Below, piece by piece: positions 35,761-44,719 of a stretch of 64,000 bases of DNA. The notes beneath the pieces are model-generated. The model did not search any database. It saw only the letters and a list, made by a program, of their open reading frames with translations, and was not told the DNA's origin. Positions within the stretch are counted from its first letter, which is position 1. Each line of letters begins with the position of its first letter. Source of the stretch: JAIROC01 sp031553535 (GTDB taxonomy: Bacteria; Bacteroidota; Bacteroidia; Bacteroidales; WCHB1-69); the NCBI GenBank assembly GCA_031553535.1, contig JAVBLM010000007.1, positions 1 through 64,000 on the forward strand, written 5' to 3'. The position numbers were made by a program, and so were the translations under genes.

Positions 35761-37815
35761 TTAACGTACAACCATTGAACCCTGATTCTTTAATTCATGG
35801 TAAGGAATTATCTTTTGCGCACATGTTTTACGAATATTCATAAGACGATAATGAGAATAACTGCCACCGGTAATGATCATGTCAAAATCAAACATCTTTT
35901 GCAAAACATCCATAGGGATATTTACATTATTATGCAACAAAATATAATTAACCTTCAATTTTCGTTCGAGGGCAATTGCATAGAGCGGCTGGTCGATAAT
36001 TAAAATGCTTTTATTATGAACACGTATAAAATGCCGGCCTGTAATATTTTTTACTTCCTTTATTCGATGATAAATATGATTGTTCTTAATGCCATAATTA
36101 TATGTTTGATGATTTTCTTCCATATTATGATCCCAAATAAGTGTAGAAGCTCGTCCTTCTATACAATCAACAGCATAGCCTGATTTCACACTGTGAAAAA
36201 TAATTTCTTTTTGTTGATTTACTTTTATCTGTTTACCTAAATCTATTCCCATCACAATAATTAGACAGAGAAGCGCCTGGAATAAGTATACTTTCTTCTT
36301 ATAAAGAAATGCTGCTATGAATAACAAAATTAACAAATATATAAAACCAACCTGTAATGCAGACAGATCTATATTACTTGTAACAGAATATGGTAATGCT
36401 TCAATAGTAACTATTATCCAATTCATAGACTTGATTAAATATACCAATACCAAAGAAAGATACTTATAGGCAAAAGCCCAAAAAGAGAACACCAAAACTG
36501 CAATTCCAAATCCCATTACAATAGGAGTCAATGTTATAACTGCAATATTAGTTAATAAAAAATAGTTTGGAAATTGATGAAAATACAAAATAGCCAAAGG
36601 AGCCGTTAACAATTGTGCAGCGAAAGAAACCGTAATAATATCCCATACATAATTCCCTATTTTTGTCCTTGCTTTATAAAGTGAACCCAAAGGCCGTTGC
36701 AGCCACACTATACCAAACACTGCCAAATAGGAGAACTGAAACCCTACCTCAAGGATTAACAAAGGATTTAGAAGTAAAAGAACAATCAAAGATACCATTA
36801 AACTATTATAGCTATTCGTTCGTCGATTTAACATTCCTCCTATTGCAACAAAAGAAAACATGGCAGAAGCCCTCATGACAGGAGGTGCCAATCCCGTAAC
36901 ACAAGCATAAAACCACACTGTAATCAAAAGAATAATAGAACGAATAATCCGTTGACTTTTGTTTCTATCAAGAAAGCGCAGTAAAAAAGAAACAATCATA
37001 AAAATAATTCCTACATGCATTCCCGATACGCTTAAAATATGGCTAACTCCTGCAGAACTATAACTTCGTTCCAAATCAGGATCTAACTCATCACTGGATC
37101 CTAAGAGAATTGCAGCAATAACACCATACTCTTGGATATCCATATCGCAATCCTGAAATATCTTTAAAAGCTTACTGCGAATATTGGTAGCAAAATCTAT
37201 GATTGGATTTCCATTCTTTCCGCTAATCTTTTGCCATGAATTAGCCTCAATATACGATTGTATATGAATACTCTTTATGGATAAATATCGCTTATAATTA
37301 AATTCTCTAGGGTTTTTAGGTCCAACAGGTTCATTAAGATATGAATAAAATAACAGTCTATCCCCATAGCTGATCTTCTGAGATTGTTCATTTTTTTGGA
37401 TGTGTATAATTGCTTTACTATGCTCGGGGTAAAATTTTCCGTCATGTTTATATTCCTCTATTTCAACAATTAACTTTACAGTTTTTGTTTTAATAACCGG
37501 AGATTCTATTACAGAAGCAATAAACAAGTGCTTATCATTGCCCATTGATACAGGAGAGGGCTTGCCTTTAGCAATAAAGAACTGTGTATAAGCAAGGGAA
37601 AAGGAAAGAATAGAAACAAAAATCAACAATCCACTTACCCATCGGTTTTGATACTTGCGAAATTTATACAATATCAAAACAGAAAACATTCCTAAGCATG
37701 TAATGGGAAGTAAGATCCAAATGGGAAAGACAATACCAGTGTAAAAAACAATTAGTATCCCCGCAACAAAAGGGAATAATATGCGCAATAACGGATATTT
37801 ATTCCATGAGAACAT
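35761..37815 (-). CDS. comEC: ComEC/Rec2-type DNA uptake channel protein
   Basis: A 684-residue polytopic membrane protein. It has an N-terminal DUF4131-like/OB region (residues about 1-200) and the Competence domain with the hallmark SHILSVSGMHVGIIFMI near residue 265, followed by many helices to about 510. It would move single-stranded DNA across the inner membrane during natural transformation. The C-terminal 170 residues lack a readable metallo-beta-lactamase HxHxDH motif, so the nuclease-like domain seen in Bacillus ComEC is degenerate or replaced. No other competence genes are adjacent. Confidence 0.88.
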   Translation of the reverse strand: MFSWNKYPLLRILFPFVAGILIVFYTGIVFPIWILLPITCLGMFSVLILYKFRKYQNRWVSGLLIFVSILSFSLAYTQFFIAKGKPSPVSMGNDKHLFIASVIESPVIKTKTVKLIVEIEEYKHDGKFYPEHSKAIIHIQKNEQSQKISYGDRLLFYSYLNEPVGPKNPREFNYKRYLSIKSIHIQSYIEANSWQKISGKNGNPIIDFATNIRSKLLKIFQDCDMDIQEYGVIAAILLGSSDELDPDLERSYSSAGVSHILSVSGMHVGIIFMIVSFLLRFLDRNKSQRIIRSIILLITVWFYACVTGLAPPVMRASAMFSFVAIGGMLNRRTNSYNSLMVSLIVLLLLNPLLILEVGFQFSYLAVFGIVWLQRPLGSLYKARTKIGNYVWDIITVSFAAQLLTAPLAILYFHQFPNYFLLTNIAVITLTPIVMGFGIAVLVFSFWAFAYKYLSLVLVYLIKSMNWIIVTIEALPYSVTSNIDLSALQVGFIYLLILLFIAAFLYKKKVYLFQALLCLIIVMGIDLGKQIKVNQQKEIIFHSVKSGYAVDCIEGRASTLIWDHNMEENHQTYNYGIKNNHIYHRIKEVKNITGRHFIRVHNKSILIIDQPLYAIALERKLKVNYILLHNNVNIPMDVLQKMFDFDMIITGGSYSHYRLMNIRKTCAQKIIPYHELKNQGSMVVR

Positions 37816-37938
37816 AGTAGTTATATTTTCGTAATTTAGTTTCTTTTGATGACCTCGTTATACTTTCAGTGCCTTTATCTTTACATATAAAATAATCCGA
37901 TTTAAAATTGATTGCCCTGTTTTGTTACTTTTTATCTG

Positions 37939-39018
37939 TTAAGTATTACGGTTTTTAAAATGAGCAGAATCTCCCCATTGATCATAGCCTATTGTATTTC
38001 CCGTACTTAAGATACGCTTTTCCAATTGATTTTTTGTTTCTTCTGCATCTTCATTTACAGAAGGTTTGTCTTCATACAGTTTATAATTCTCACGATATTT
38101 CAACGGGGTGAGGTTGGGCATAACAATATTGGCCCCCACTTCAATAGCTTTCTCCCGGCCGAGAGGATTAAGGGTTTGCATCGCCGTAGAAGCTGCAATG
38201 TTAACATCTTTCATCAACACGCGAAGACATGCTATCATATTCAAAGAGAGGTTAAAGCGTTGTTCAATTGTTAGCAACTTCGATTCATGTTCTGCCATTG
38301 GGGTTTGATTGTGCACCAAATAAGGCCCCATGCCAATCATATCAATATCTTTCTCTTTAAAAAACAAAAGGTCTTCCGCCAAGTTTTCAACCGTTTGGAA
38401 CGGAACGCCTATCATGACGCCAGTTCCCACCTGATAGCCAATTTCTCGTAAACTATCCAAACAATTAATACGGGTTTGGTAATCATGCCTTTTGTTTTGC
38501 GGATGTAGTTTTGCATATAGCTGGGGATTGGAAGATTCTATCCGAAGAAGATAACGATGGACTCCCGCTTCAAACCATTGCCTGTAAACATCATCACTTT
38601 GCTCGCCACATGATAATGTTATACCGATACTATTATTCGAAAGTCGTTTTATTTCTCTGATTAGTTTTGTAATATGTGAGGTAAATTCCTTATTGCTACA
38701 TTCCCCGCTTTGCAACACCATGGAACCATAATGATTTTCCATGATAAGTTTTGCAGCCTGAAGCACTTCCTCATCTGTTACCGTATAGCGACTAATGTTT
38801 CCATTTTCAGAACGAATCCCACAATAGTAACAATTCTTATTACATTTATTAGAATATTCTATCAGCCCCCTGAAGTGAACAACATTTCCGATATACTGTT
38901 GTTTGATCTTTTTTGCTTTATCAAATAACAGCTTTTGTTCCTCTCCCATAGAAGAAAGCAATACTACTAAATCTTCTTTTGACAGTTGTTCCTGATTTAA
39001 AATATCACGTACTTTCAT
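37939..39018 (-). CDS. hydE: [FeFe]-hydrogenase maturation radical SAM protein HydE
   Basis: A 359-residue radical-SAM enzyme of H-cluster assembly. The FRGLIEYSNKCNKNCYYCGI region gives the CxxxCxxC motif at Cys59, Cys63 and Cys66. IGMGPYLVHNQTPM near residue 235 and MPNLTPLKYRENYKLYEDKP, here split as NLTPLKYRENYKLYEDKP, are characteristic of HydE versus biotin synthase or PylB. Its presence implies an [FeFe]-hydrogenase elsewhere in the genome. HydF, HydG and the hydrogenase are not in this window. A -7 box lies 44 nt upstream. Confidence 0.95.
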   Translation of the reverse strand: MKVRDILNQEQLSKEDLVVLLSSMGEEQKLLFDKAKKIKQQYIGNVVHFRGLIEYSNKCNKNCYYCGIRSENGNISRYTVTDEEVLQAAKLIMENHYGSMVLQSGECSNKEFTSHITKLIREIKRLSNNSIGITLSCGEQSDDVYRQWFEAGVHRYLLRIESSNPQLYAKLHPQNKRHDYQTRINCLDSLREIGYQVGTGVMIGVPFQTVENLAEDLLFFKEKDIDMIGMGPYLVHNQTPMAEHESKLLTIEQRFNLSLNMIACLRVLMKDVNIAASTAMQTLNPLGREKAIEVGANIVMPNLTPLKYRENYKLYEDKPSVNEDAEETKNQLEKRILSTGNTIGYDQWGDSAHFKNRNT

Positions 39019-39062
39019 ATATTTTTGCTATCCTGAAATCTTTCACGAAATTTTACTCCCGG

Positions 39063-39070
39063 CAAAGATA
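39063..39070 (-). promoter_or_regulatory. -7 box (TATCTTTG) for hydE
   Basis: TATCTTTG on the minus strand fits TAnnTTTG, 44 nt before the hydE ATG. Confidence 0.5.
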
Positions 39071-39102
39071 CATAAAAAGGAATCGTAAGTAATCATAACA
39101 AT

Positions 39103-40752
39103 CTACTTTTTCTTTACTCTTTTCAATACAAGGAGATTCATCGCATTATTTTCCATACCTTCGATATTCTTTTGAATAAAACGCAGAACACGATCATAAT
39201 ATAATATTACCACAGGAGCATCTTCCATTATTAAGTTGTCCATTTGTTGATAGAGCGTCAAACGCAAACTATCATCACCTGTTGACTGGGATTGCTCATA
39301 CAATCTATCAAATTTCGGATTATGATAATGAGTATAATTGGGACCATTCGGACAGAAATTCTTTGAATAAAAGAGTGAAAGATAATTCTCTGCATCGGGG
39401 TAATCTGCAATCCATGACCCTCTGAAAAAAGGTATTTGGGATTTTGCAATAAATTGCCGGAGAATGGCAGGTTGCATCTTAATAACTTCCACCTTAATAC
39501 CTATTTGCTCCAACTCATGTGCAATGTATTGAACAATATCCATATAGCTTTCCGAAATAGACAATTTTATAGGAGGAAGATTTTTTCCGTTAGGATACCC
39601 TGCTTTTGCCAGCAATTCCCTTGCTTTCTCCGGATTGTAATCATACCCGTGAATAACCGTACTGTCATAAGGAGGCAATCCGTAAGGAATAATACCGCAA
39701 GTTCCCGGTACACCGATATTACTTCTTAAAAAACGCAGCATCTTTTTCCGGTCAAATCCATAATTAATTGCCTGCCGTATTTCTTTTTTTAACAAAGGAT
39801 TTTTATCTGCACCGGCTTGATTCTCCTCATCCATCAGGAACCCTAAATACTCCGTATTCAAATACGGCATGGATATCATCCGGAGTCGTTTTTCATAAGC
39901 AGGATTCAGTCTGCCATCATTCGTCAATAATTCATCTTTATAAGAGGCATCTAATCCGGACATAAAATCCAAATTCCCTTTAACAAATTCCATAAACACG
40001 GATTGCTTATCAATAATAAATGATATGGAAACAGCATCCAGATAAGGCAAGCGTATATCTTGATCATCGAATTCAAAATAATCCGGATTCTTTAGCATCA
40101 CCATTTTCACTCCTTCTTTCCATGTTTTCAACTGGAAAGGTCCCGTTCCAACAGGATACTTACGAAAGTCCTTCCCATATTTCTCCACAACTTCATAAGG
40201 GACAACAGAACAATACTGCATGCAAAGCAAGCCCAGGAAAGGAGGGAAGTTCTCTTTCAAGCGGACTTCAATAACCGTGTCATTGACAGCAAAGAAACTA
40301 TATTTTCCATTCAGGTCTGTTTGTACCATATTAAATATCCATGCTCCGGGAGACGCAACACGTTTATCAACGATACGATTAAAACTATAAACAACATCAC
40401 CGGCAACCATCTTTCGTTTTCCGTTTTGAAAGCGGAAGAAATCGGTTTGCTGGAAATAAATATCTTCACGCAGTATAAATCGATAAATCTTTCCATTTTC
40501 CGAAATAATCCAGGACTTTGCCAGGCATGGAACAATTTGCAAATTACTGTCTAATTGAACTAAACTGTTGAATAGCTGGTTGCATGCCCAGATATTTGCC
40601 TGGTCTTTGGCAAAGGCAGGATCCAGGGAAGTAATCCCGGCAGATTCATTGTATTTAAAAACAGTCCTGTTGCCCTTGTCTTGATTATGGCTGCATGCCG
40701 ATAACATCAATATAGAAAAACAGAAAAACAATACCCTGATGGATAAAGTCAT
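39103..40752 (-). CDS. peptide/oligopeptide ABC transporter substrate-binding lipoprotein
   Basis: A 549-residue solute-binding protein (SBP_bac_5 family). It has a lipoprotein signal with the lipobox cysteine at about residue 20 (LMLSACSH), then the usual class C binding protein: SLDPAFAKDQANIWACNQLF, VGTGPFQLKTWKEG and the C-terminal lobe with ADYPDAENYLSLFYS. It likely binds peptides, delivering them to an Opp/Dpp permease. No permease or ATPase genes are adjacent, so it is an orphan here. A -7 box lies at 40801-40808. Confidence 0.92.
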   Translation of the reverse strand: MTLSIRVLFFCFSILMLSACSHNQDKGNRTVFKYNESAGITSLDPAFAKDQANIWACNQLFNSLVQLDSNLQIVPCLAKSWIISENGKIYRFILREDIYFQQTDFFRFQNGKRKMVAGDVVYSFNRIVDKRVASPGAWIFNMVQTDLNGKYSFFAVNDTVIEVRLKENFPPFLGLLCMQYCSVVPYEVVEKYGKDFRKYPVGTGPFQLKTWKEGVKMVMLKNPDYFEFDDQDIRLPYLDAVSISFIIDKQSVFMEFVKGNLDFMSGLDASYKDELLTNDGRLNPAYEKRLRMISMPYLNTEYLGFLMDEENQAGADKNPLLKKEIRQAINYGFDRKKMLRFLRSNIGVPGTCGIIPYGLPPYDSTVIHGYDYNPEKARELLAKAGYPNGKNLPPIKLSISESYMDIVQYIAHELEQIGIKVEVIKMQPAILRQFIAKSQIPFFRGSWIADYPDAENYLSLFYSKNFCPNGPNYTHYHNPKFDRLYEQSQSTGDDSLRLTLYQQMDNLIMEDAPVVILYYDRVLRFIQKNIEGMENNAMNLLVLKRVKKK

Positions 40753-40800
40753 AGTATATTAGTCTTTAATTATTTTCACGTATATTCCATCCACCCATAA

Positions 40801-40808
40801 CAAATATA
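40801..40808 (-). promoter_or_regulatory. -7 box (TATATTTG) for the peptide-binding lipoprotein
   Basis: TATATTTG on the minus strand fits TAnnTTTG, 48 nt before the ATG. Confidence 0.5.
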
Positions 40809-41149
40809 TCCCCGCAAATAGCCGGATAAATCTACTTCTTTCCCAAAGGTTTCCTGCAAGAGTATACCTAAATTTGTTAGTTTTGTACACGCCTTTATTA
40901 ATGATCAGTGGTTAATAATGAAATTGTATCATTCTTTCAAAAAAATGTTCTTAACACAAAAGTAATCAAAAAAGAAATAGGTTCATACTTGCAATTTGGG
41001 CATCAGAGAAACACAAAAGTGGAATTATATCCATTCATTAAAGCAATTCTTTATCAATTAAAAACTTCTACCGCTGTGATGATGAGGCACGAGAAAGAAG
41101 CAACCGGGCGTGCAAGCTCAACGAAGTTAACCCCTCAAAAAAGCGTATC
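40809..41149. other. repeat-scarred region before the DUF4469 relic
   Basis: A plus-strand frame from 40908 is open for 86 codons but matches nothing I know. Bases about 41105-41135 carry the GCAAGCTCAACGAAGTTAA dispersed repeat, which joins directly to the DUF4469-like frame and so marks where the upstream part of that gene was lost. Confidence 0.45.
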
Positions 41150-41524
41150 AACTTGGTTACAGATATAACTTCGGGCGAAATCAACGCCATCCTTACCCCT
41201 GGCGACGGGGTGAATGTAACGGGAAGCAAGATAAAAATTGCGGGCGGGCATCCCGGCAACGGGCTATATCTTATGCCTCAGGCGGAAGAGGGCAATGAAA
41301 TCCCTGTTCCGAAGACTTCCATCCTGAACAACGGCCCCTCAAAAATCGTTTTTATTATGCCGGCGCATCTGCCTGCCGGCGAGTATAAGTTGAAAATCAT
41401 TACCCGGTTTACTACAGGAGCCGTTATGTTTAAAGGGCTACGTACTTATTATATACGATTACCTGTTGGCAATCGTATAGGCGTCTTTCCCTTACCTGTG
41501 AAAGATACTTTCCCTTACTTGTGA
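41150..41524 (+). pseudogene. truncated DUF4469-domain gene
   Basis: The frame reads NLVTDITSGEINAILTPGDG, then VNVTGSKIKIAGG, SKIVFIMPAHLPAGEYKLKI and ITRFTTGA, about 105 residues of a DUF4469 C-terminal domain. The expected N-terminal HU-like domain is missing, and a dispersed repeat sits at the break. After RTYYI the frame runs into a 23-bp tandem repeat and stops. It is a paralogue of the intact gene at 18070-18777. No start codon is convincing. Confidence 0.75.
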
Positions 41525-41560
41525 AAGATACTTTTCCTTAGGCTGGAAAGATACATATGA
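41492..41560 (+). repeat. 23-bp tandem array (3 units)
   Basis: Three units 23 bp apart starting CTTACCTGTG, CTTACTTGTG and CTTAGGCTGG, each with AAAGATAC; the first two carry the small inverted repeat GAAAG-ATA-CTTTC. The array overlaps the 3' end of the DUF4469 relic. Confidence 0.75.
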
Positions 41561-41629
41561 TTAAGACCCCTGAACAGAACCCTTCGGGAGCAAAACTTTG
41601 GGGGGTAAAACGAACAAAGAATCAACTAA

Positions 41630-42011
41630 ATATAAACAAGTAGAAAGGATAAAGCCGATAAAACAATTCGATTACGAACGGCGAAGCCCTCAACGAAGTT
41701 AATTATAAATCACGAACTGTCCTCTCATGAAACAGGTTGACAGGGAAAGTGATTAAAACTTTTCAAAATATATTAAAATAAATGGATAAAAGATACCGTA
41801 GTTTAGTAGTCAATTCAAGAAAAGATCTGCGGAAGGTCTGCGGAGTCTGCGGGAAAAACAAAAACACAGCAAGCAAGCAGTAAGGATAAAACAGATAAAG
41901 TGCAGAAAACTATTTATAATTTTGAATTTATAATTAATTTCTCACTAACAACTAACAACTAATCACTATTGCTATAACTTCCTGTAACTTCATTTAACTT
42001 GCGTAACTTCT
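41630..42011. repeat. compound dispersed repeat incl. long repeat copy 2 of 2
   Basis: Bases 41673-41712 carry the ACGGCGAAGCCCTCAACG repeat. Bases 41717-41925 are the second copy of the approximately 220-bp repeat at 17793-18020. The right end, CTTGCGTAACTTCT (41998-42011), is the MITE-family terminus and lies 17 bp from the HepT-like stop codon. Confidence 0.8.
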
Positions 42012-42028
42012 GTTAATTATTAATCCTT

Positions 42029-42385
42029 TCAATTGTTATTTTGAGCATCGAATGATTTAAGCAAACCATCAACAGCCTCCTTTAATCCGGGCAAATGATT
42101 AACAATAACTCCCCAAACAGTTTCATTGTTTACGCTATCATAAGCATGGATAACCTGGTTGCGTAAACTCACAATTTTCCGGGCATTATCAATAGGAATA
42201 GCAGGATCGAGTTGAAGAATTTTGCTTACAGCTTCACCGATAATTTCCAATTCACGTTCTACGGAACGCCGCAATTGCTTATTGGATAGATAGTGGTCGA
42301 AATTGCGATGTTCTCCCAAATACTCATAAATGGATCCTATCGAAATTTGTATATCGAAGAGATATTTCTGGATTTTAAGCTGCAT
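42029..42385 (-). CDS. hepT: HepT-like ribonuclease toxin (DUF86)
   Basis: A 118-residue all-helical HEPN-domain protein. The catalytic RNase motif R-x4-H-x-Y is present as RNQVIHAYD near residues 86-94. In the known HepT-MntA systems the toxin cleaves RNA and is silenced when MntA adds AMP groups to the tyrosine of this motif. It overlaps the mntA-like gene by 11 bp, with antitoxin first, the standard order. MITE-family repeat DNA begins 17 bp after its stop. Confidence 0.88.
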   Translation of the reverse strand: MQLKIQKYLFDIQISIGSIYEYLGEHRNFDHYLSNKQLRRSVERELEIIGEAVSKILQLDPAIPIDNARKIVSLRNQVIHAYDSVNNETVWGVIVNHLPGLKEAVDGLLKSFDAQNNN

Positions 42386-42683
42386 ATATCAATCGTTTTG
42401 TTTGTTCTACTCCATGAATAAAATATGGATTAGATAATGTGTGTTCAGCGATTAAATCTATTTTTCGCCCGAATATATCTTCCATTTCGAATAGCAAGTC
42501 AAAGTAGTTGTCTGCATATTCTTCCAATACTATATCATTCTGAAATGAAACCAAGAAATCAATATCGCTATTTTCATTGAACTCATCAGTAGTTGCCGAT
42601 CCAAACACATACATTGTTTGTACTCGATACTTCTTACAAAGCATAACCAACTGCGGAATTTTATCTTTTATTTCAATGTTCAT
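42375..42683 (-). CDS. mntA: MntA-like nucleotidyltransferase antitoxin
   Basis: A 102-residue minimal nucleotidyltransferase. GSATTDEFNENSDIDFLV holds the GSx10DxD motif (Gly/Ser near residue 27, Asp-Ile-Asp near 40), with a further acidic strand KIDLIAE near residue 80 supplying the third carboxylate. In characterised pairs it AMPylates HepT and neutralises it. It overlaps the downstream hepT-like gene by 11 bp. Confidence 0.88.
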   Translation of the reverse strand: MNIEIKDKIPQLVMLCKKYRVQTMYVFGSATTDEFNENSDIDFLVSFQNDIVLEEYADNYFDLLFEMEDIFGRKIDLIAEHTLSNPYFIHGVEQTKRLIYAA

Positions 42684-42733
42684 TTCGTTATTCTTTCTTT
42701 TATTTGGTTTTCCTTCCCTGCATGGTTATTATG

Positions 42734-44665
42734 TTATCTTCTCGGTTTAGGAGCACCTTTCGACGTGTTAGTTTCAATATCGGGAGCGTAAGCATCAATA
42801 AACTTATAATTCTTCAGTTTAAATACATGGGCAAATGTATTTTCCAGCATGTTTTTATTAACAGACGAAGTAAACCTGAATTTCGTTGATATTAAATTTT
42901 CATTATTATCAAACGGCTGGAAAGAGGTTCCGGCCTCGCATAACTTACTTAAGAAATAATAGGTAAAATCATATCCTTGAAATGCATACAGCTCCAAGGT
43001 AGGTTCAGTATCGTAAGCATTACGGAAAGCATCAATAAAACGAATAACCTTCGCATTACTGTAATCCACAAAATACTGTGAGATATAATGTGTTTTTAAA
43101 CTCATAAAATACTCCGTCTCTATATTATCATATTCCAGCCATTTTTCAGGGGCTACCAGCGTCAGGTTTTCCATCTTGGCCAGGTATAGATTCTGTGTGA
43201 AATTGGTAACGGTAAGTTCCCCCTCAAAGAAAGTGAACAGGAAGTTCTCTCCCATATTATTCATTGCCGACCTGATTCCGGAAATACCGCTAGTCTTTAC
43301 ATTGACCTCCTGAATAGTGATATTCTTTCCGGCACTATTAAAAACCTTTTGCATACCTGCACGATACGCCGCTATCTGTTTGCTTTCTTGGGCAGACTGA
43401 TAATTGGCAAATATAATATTCGCATTGGGGTATTTTTCCAAAACATATTTTGCAAAAGACTCTCCCATATAGGTGTTTATAGTCATTGCTTTATATGTCA
43501 TTGCACCATAGGATTCAAATGTAGAGGAAAAAGGATTTACCAATAAAATATTCTTGTTTTTTGCATACTGGCATAATGTGGAAAACTCCTTTCCCTGGAA
43601 AGGCCCGATAATCATATCTGCATGTTCCAGTTTTCCTGTTTTGATTAAGTCCGCAATTTGTGTGGAGGTTTCTGCATCTTCCACGTATAAATTAATTTTT
43701 ACATGCGGATACTGCCTGGAAATATCTTCTGTTGCCAATAACATAGCTTCATAAAACTGAATAAATGCAAACGGTTTTATGTTCTTATAATCATTCAACG
43801 ACTTGATTTTCGAAGGCTCAATAACACTCACTTGCGATAAGCGTAAAGGCATTAACAAATAAACAGTGTATTCGGCTTTTTTAATTCCTTCATTCAAAAC
43901 AGGCGTGGTATCTTCGTCAAGAAATTCTTCATCCGGTAACTCATCATCAGAAATATATTCACTTATCGGAATATAAATACGTTGTCCGATACTTATTGCC
44001 TCACTTATATGAGGGTTTGCTTTCTTTAGTTCATCGACTGTTATTTCGTATTTCCTTGCAATGCTATATAACGTTTCCCCTTTATCTACAATATGGAAGA
44101 TAGAGTCATATTCTACCTCTGTTATTTCTATTTTTTCTTCAGAGATTTTTTCTTGCTTTTCTTCTTCCTCCTTCAGGGCTTTCTTTTGTTTCCTTGTAAG
44201 ATTTTCTGTTGATGTATTGCCTATCGTAAGAGCTACTTCCTCCTCAACCAATTGTATCTCGACCAAGGGAACGATAATCTCTTGCCCTATGCTAAGCTTT
44301 TCATCCATCCCGGGATTAAGAACAAAAATATCGTTCTCCTTAATTCCCTTTTTTCTCGCGATGGTATATATGGTTTCCCCTTTTTGAACAACATGAATCT
44401 CCACCTTTTGTTTTGAAGCAGGAATATATACCTGATCTCCTATCTTAAGGCCCTGTTGAACTGCCGGGTTGTGTGCCGTAATATCGTCAATGCTTACCTG
44501 ATACATTTTAGAGAGTCCATACAATGTTTGTCCTTTCACAACTTCATGGACATAAAATAACATATTATCTTTAATAACAGTTTTATCTGTTTTTTCTGTT
44601 TGAGCAAAAACAGATCCCAAACACATCGTCATTAAAAAGACAAAACAAACAATTTTCCGTGACAT
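42734..44665 (-). CDS. LysM-domain protein with periplasmic-binding-like domain
   Basis: A 643-residue exported protein. It has a signal peptide (residues 1-21, ending GSVFAQ) and three LysM domains at about residues 38-82, 92-136 and 190-235, each of the form KGETLYSIARKYEITVDEL...IGQRIYIP. An acidic linker (DDELPDEEFLDED) follows, then a C-terminal region like type I periplasmic-binding or receptor-ligand-binding folds (IGPFQGKEFSTLCQ; IIFANYQSAQES). It probably attaches to peptidoglycan in the periplasm. Similar Bacteroidota proteins have no assigned ligand. It lies between mntA and guaA. Confidence 0.88.
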   Translation of the reverse strand: MSRKIVCFVFLMTMCLGSVFAQTEKTDKTVIKDNMLFYVHEVVKGQTLYGLSKMYQVSIDDITAHNPAVQQGLKIGDQVYIPASKQKVEIHVVQKGETIYTIARKKGIKENDIFVLNPGMDEKLSIGQEIIVPLVEIQLVEEEVALTIGNTSTENLTRKQKKALKEEEEKQEKISEEKIEITEVEYDSIFHIVDKGETLYSIARKYEITVDELKKANPHISEAISIGQRIYIPISEYISDDELPDEEFLDEDTTPVLNEGIKKAEYTVYLLMPLRLSQVSVIEPSKIKSLNDYKNIKPFAFIQFYEAMLLATEDISRQYPHVKINLYVEDAETSTQIADLIKTGKLEHADMIIGPFQGKEFSTLCQYAKNKNILLVNPFSSTFESYGAMTYKAMTINTYMGESFAKYVLEKYPNANIIFANYQSAQESKQIAAYRAGMQKVFNSAGKNITIQEVNVKTSGISGIRSAMNNMGENFLFTFFEGELTVTNFTQNLYLAKMENLTLVAPEKWLEYDNIETEYFMSLKTHYISQYFVDYSNAKVIRFIDAFRNAYDTEPTLELYAFQGYDFTYYFLSKLCEAGTSFQPFDNNENLISTKFRFTSSVNKNMLENTFAHVFKLKNYKFIDAYAPDIETNTSKGAPKPRR

Positions 44666-44719
44666 ATCTTTATTCTTTATTAAACCTGTTAGATTACCTC
44701 ATATCCTTTCCCACAAATA

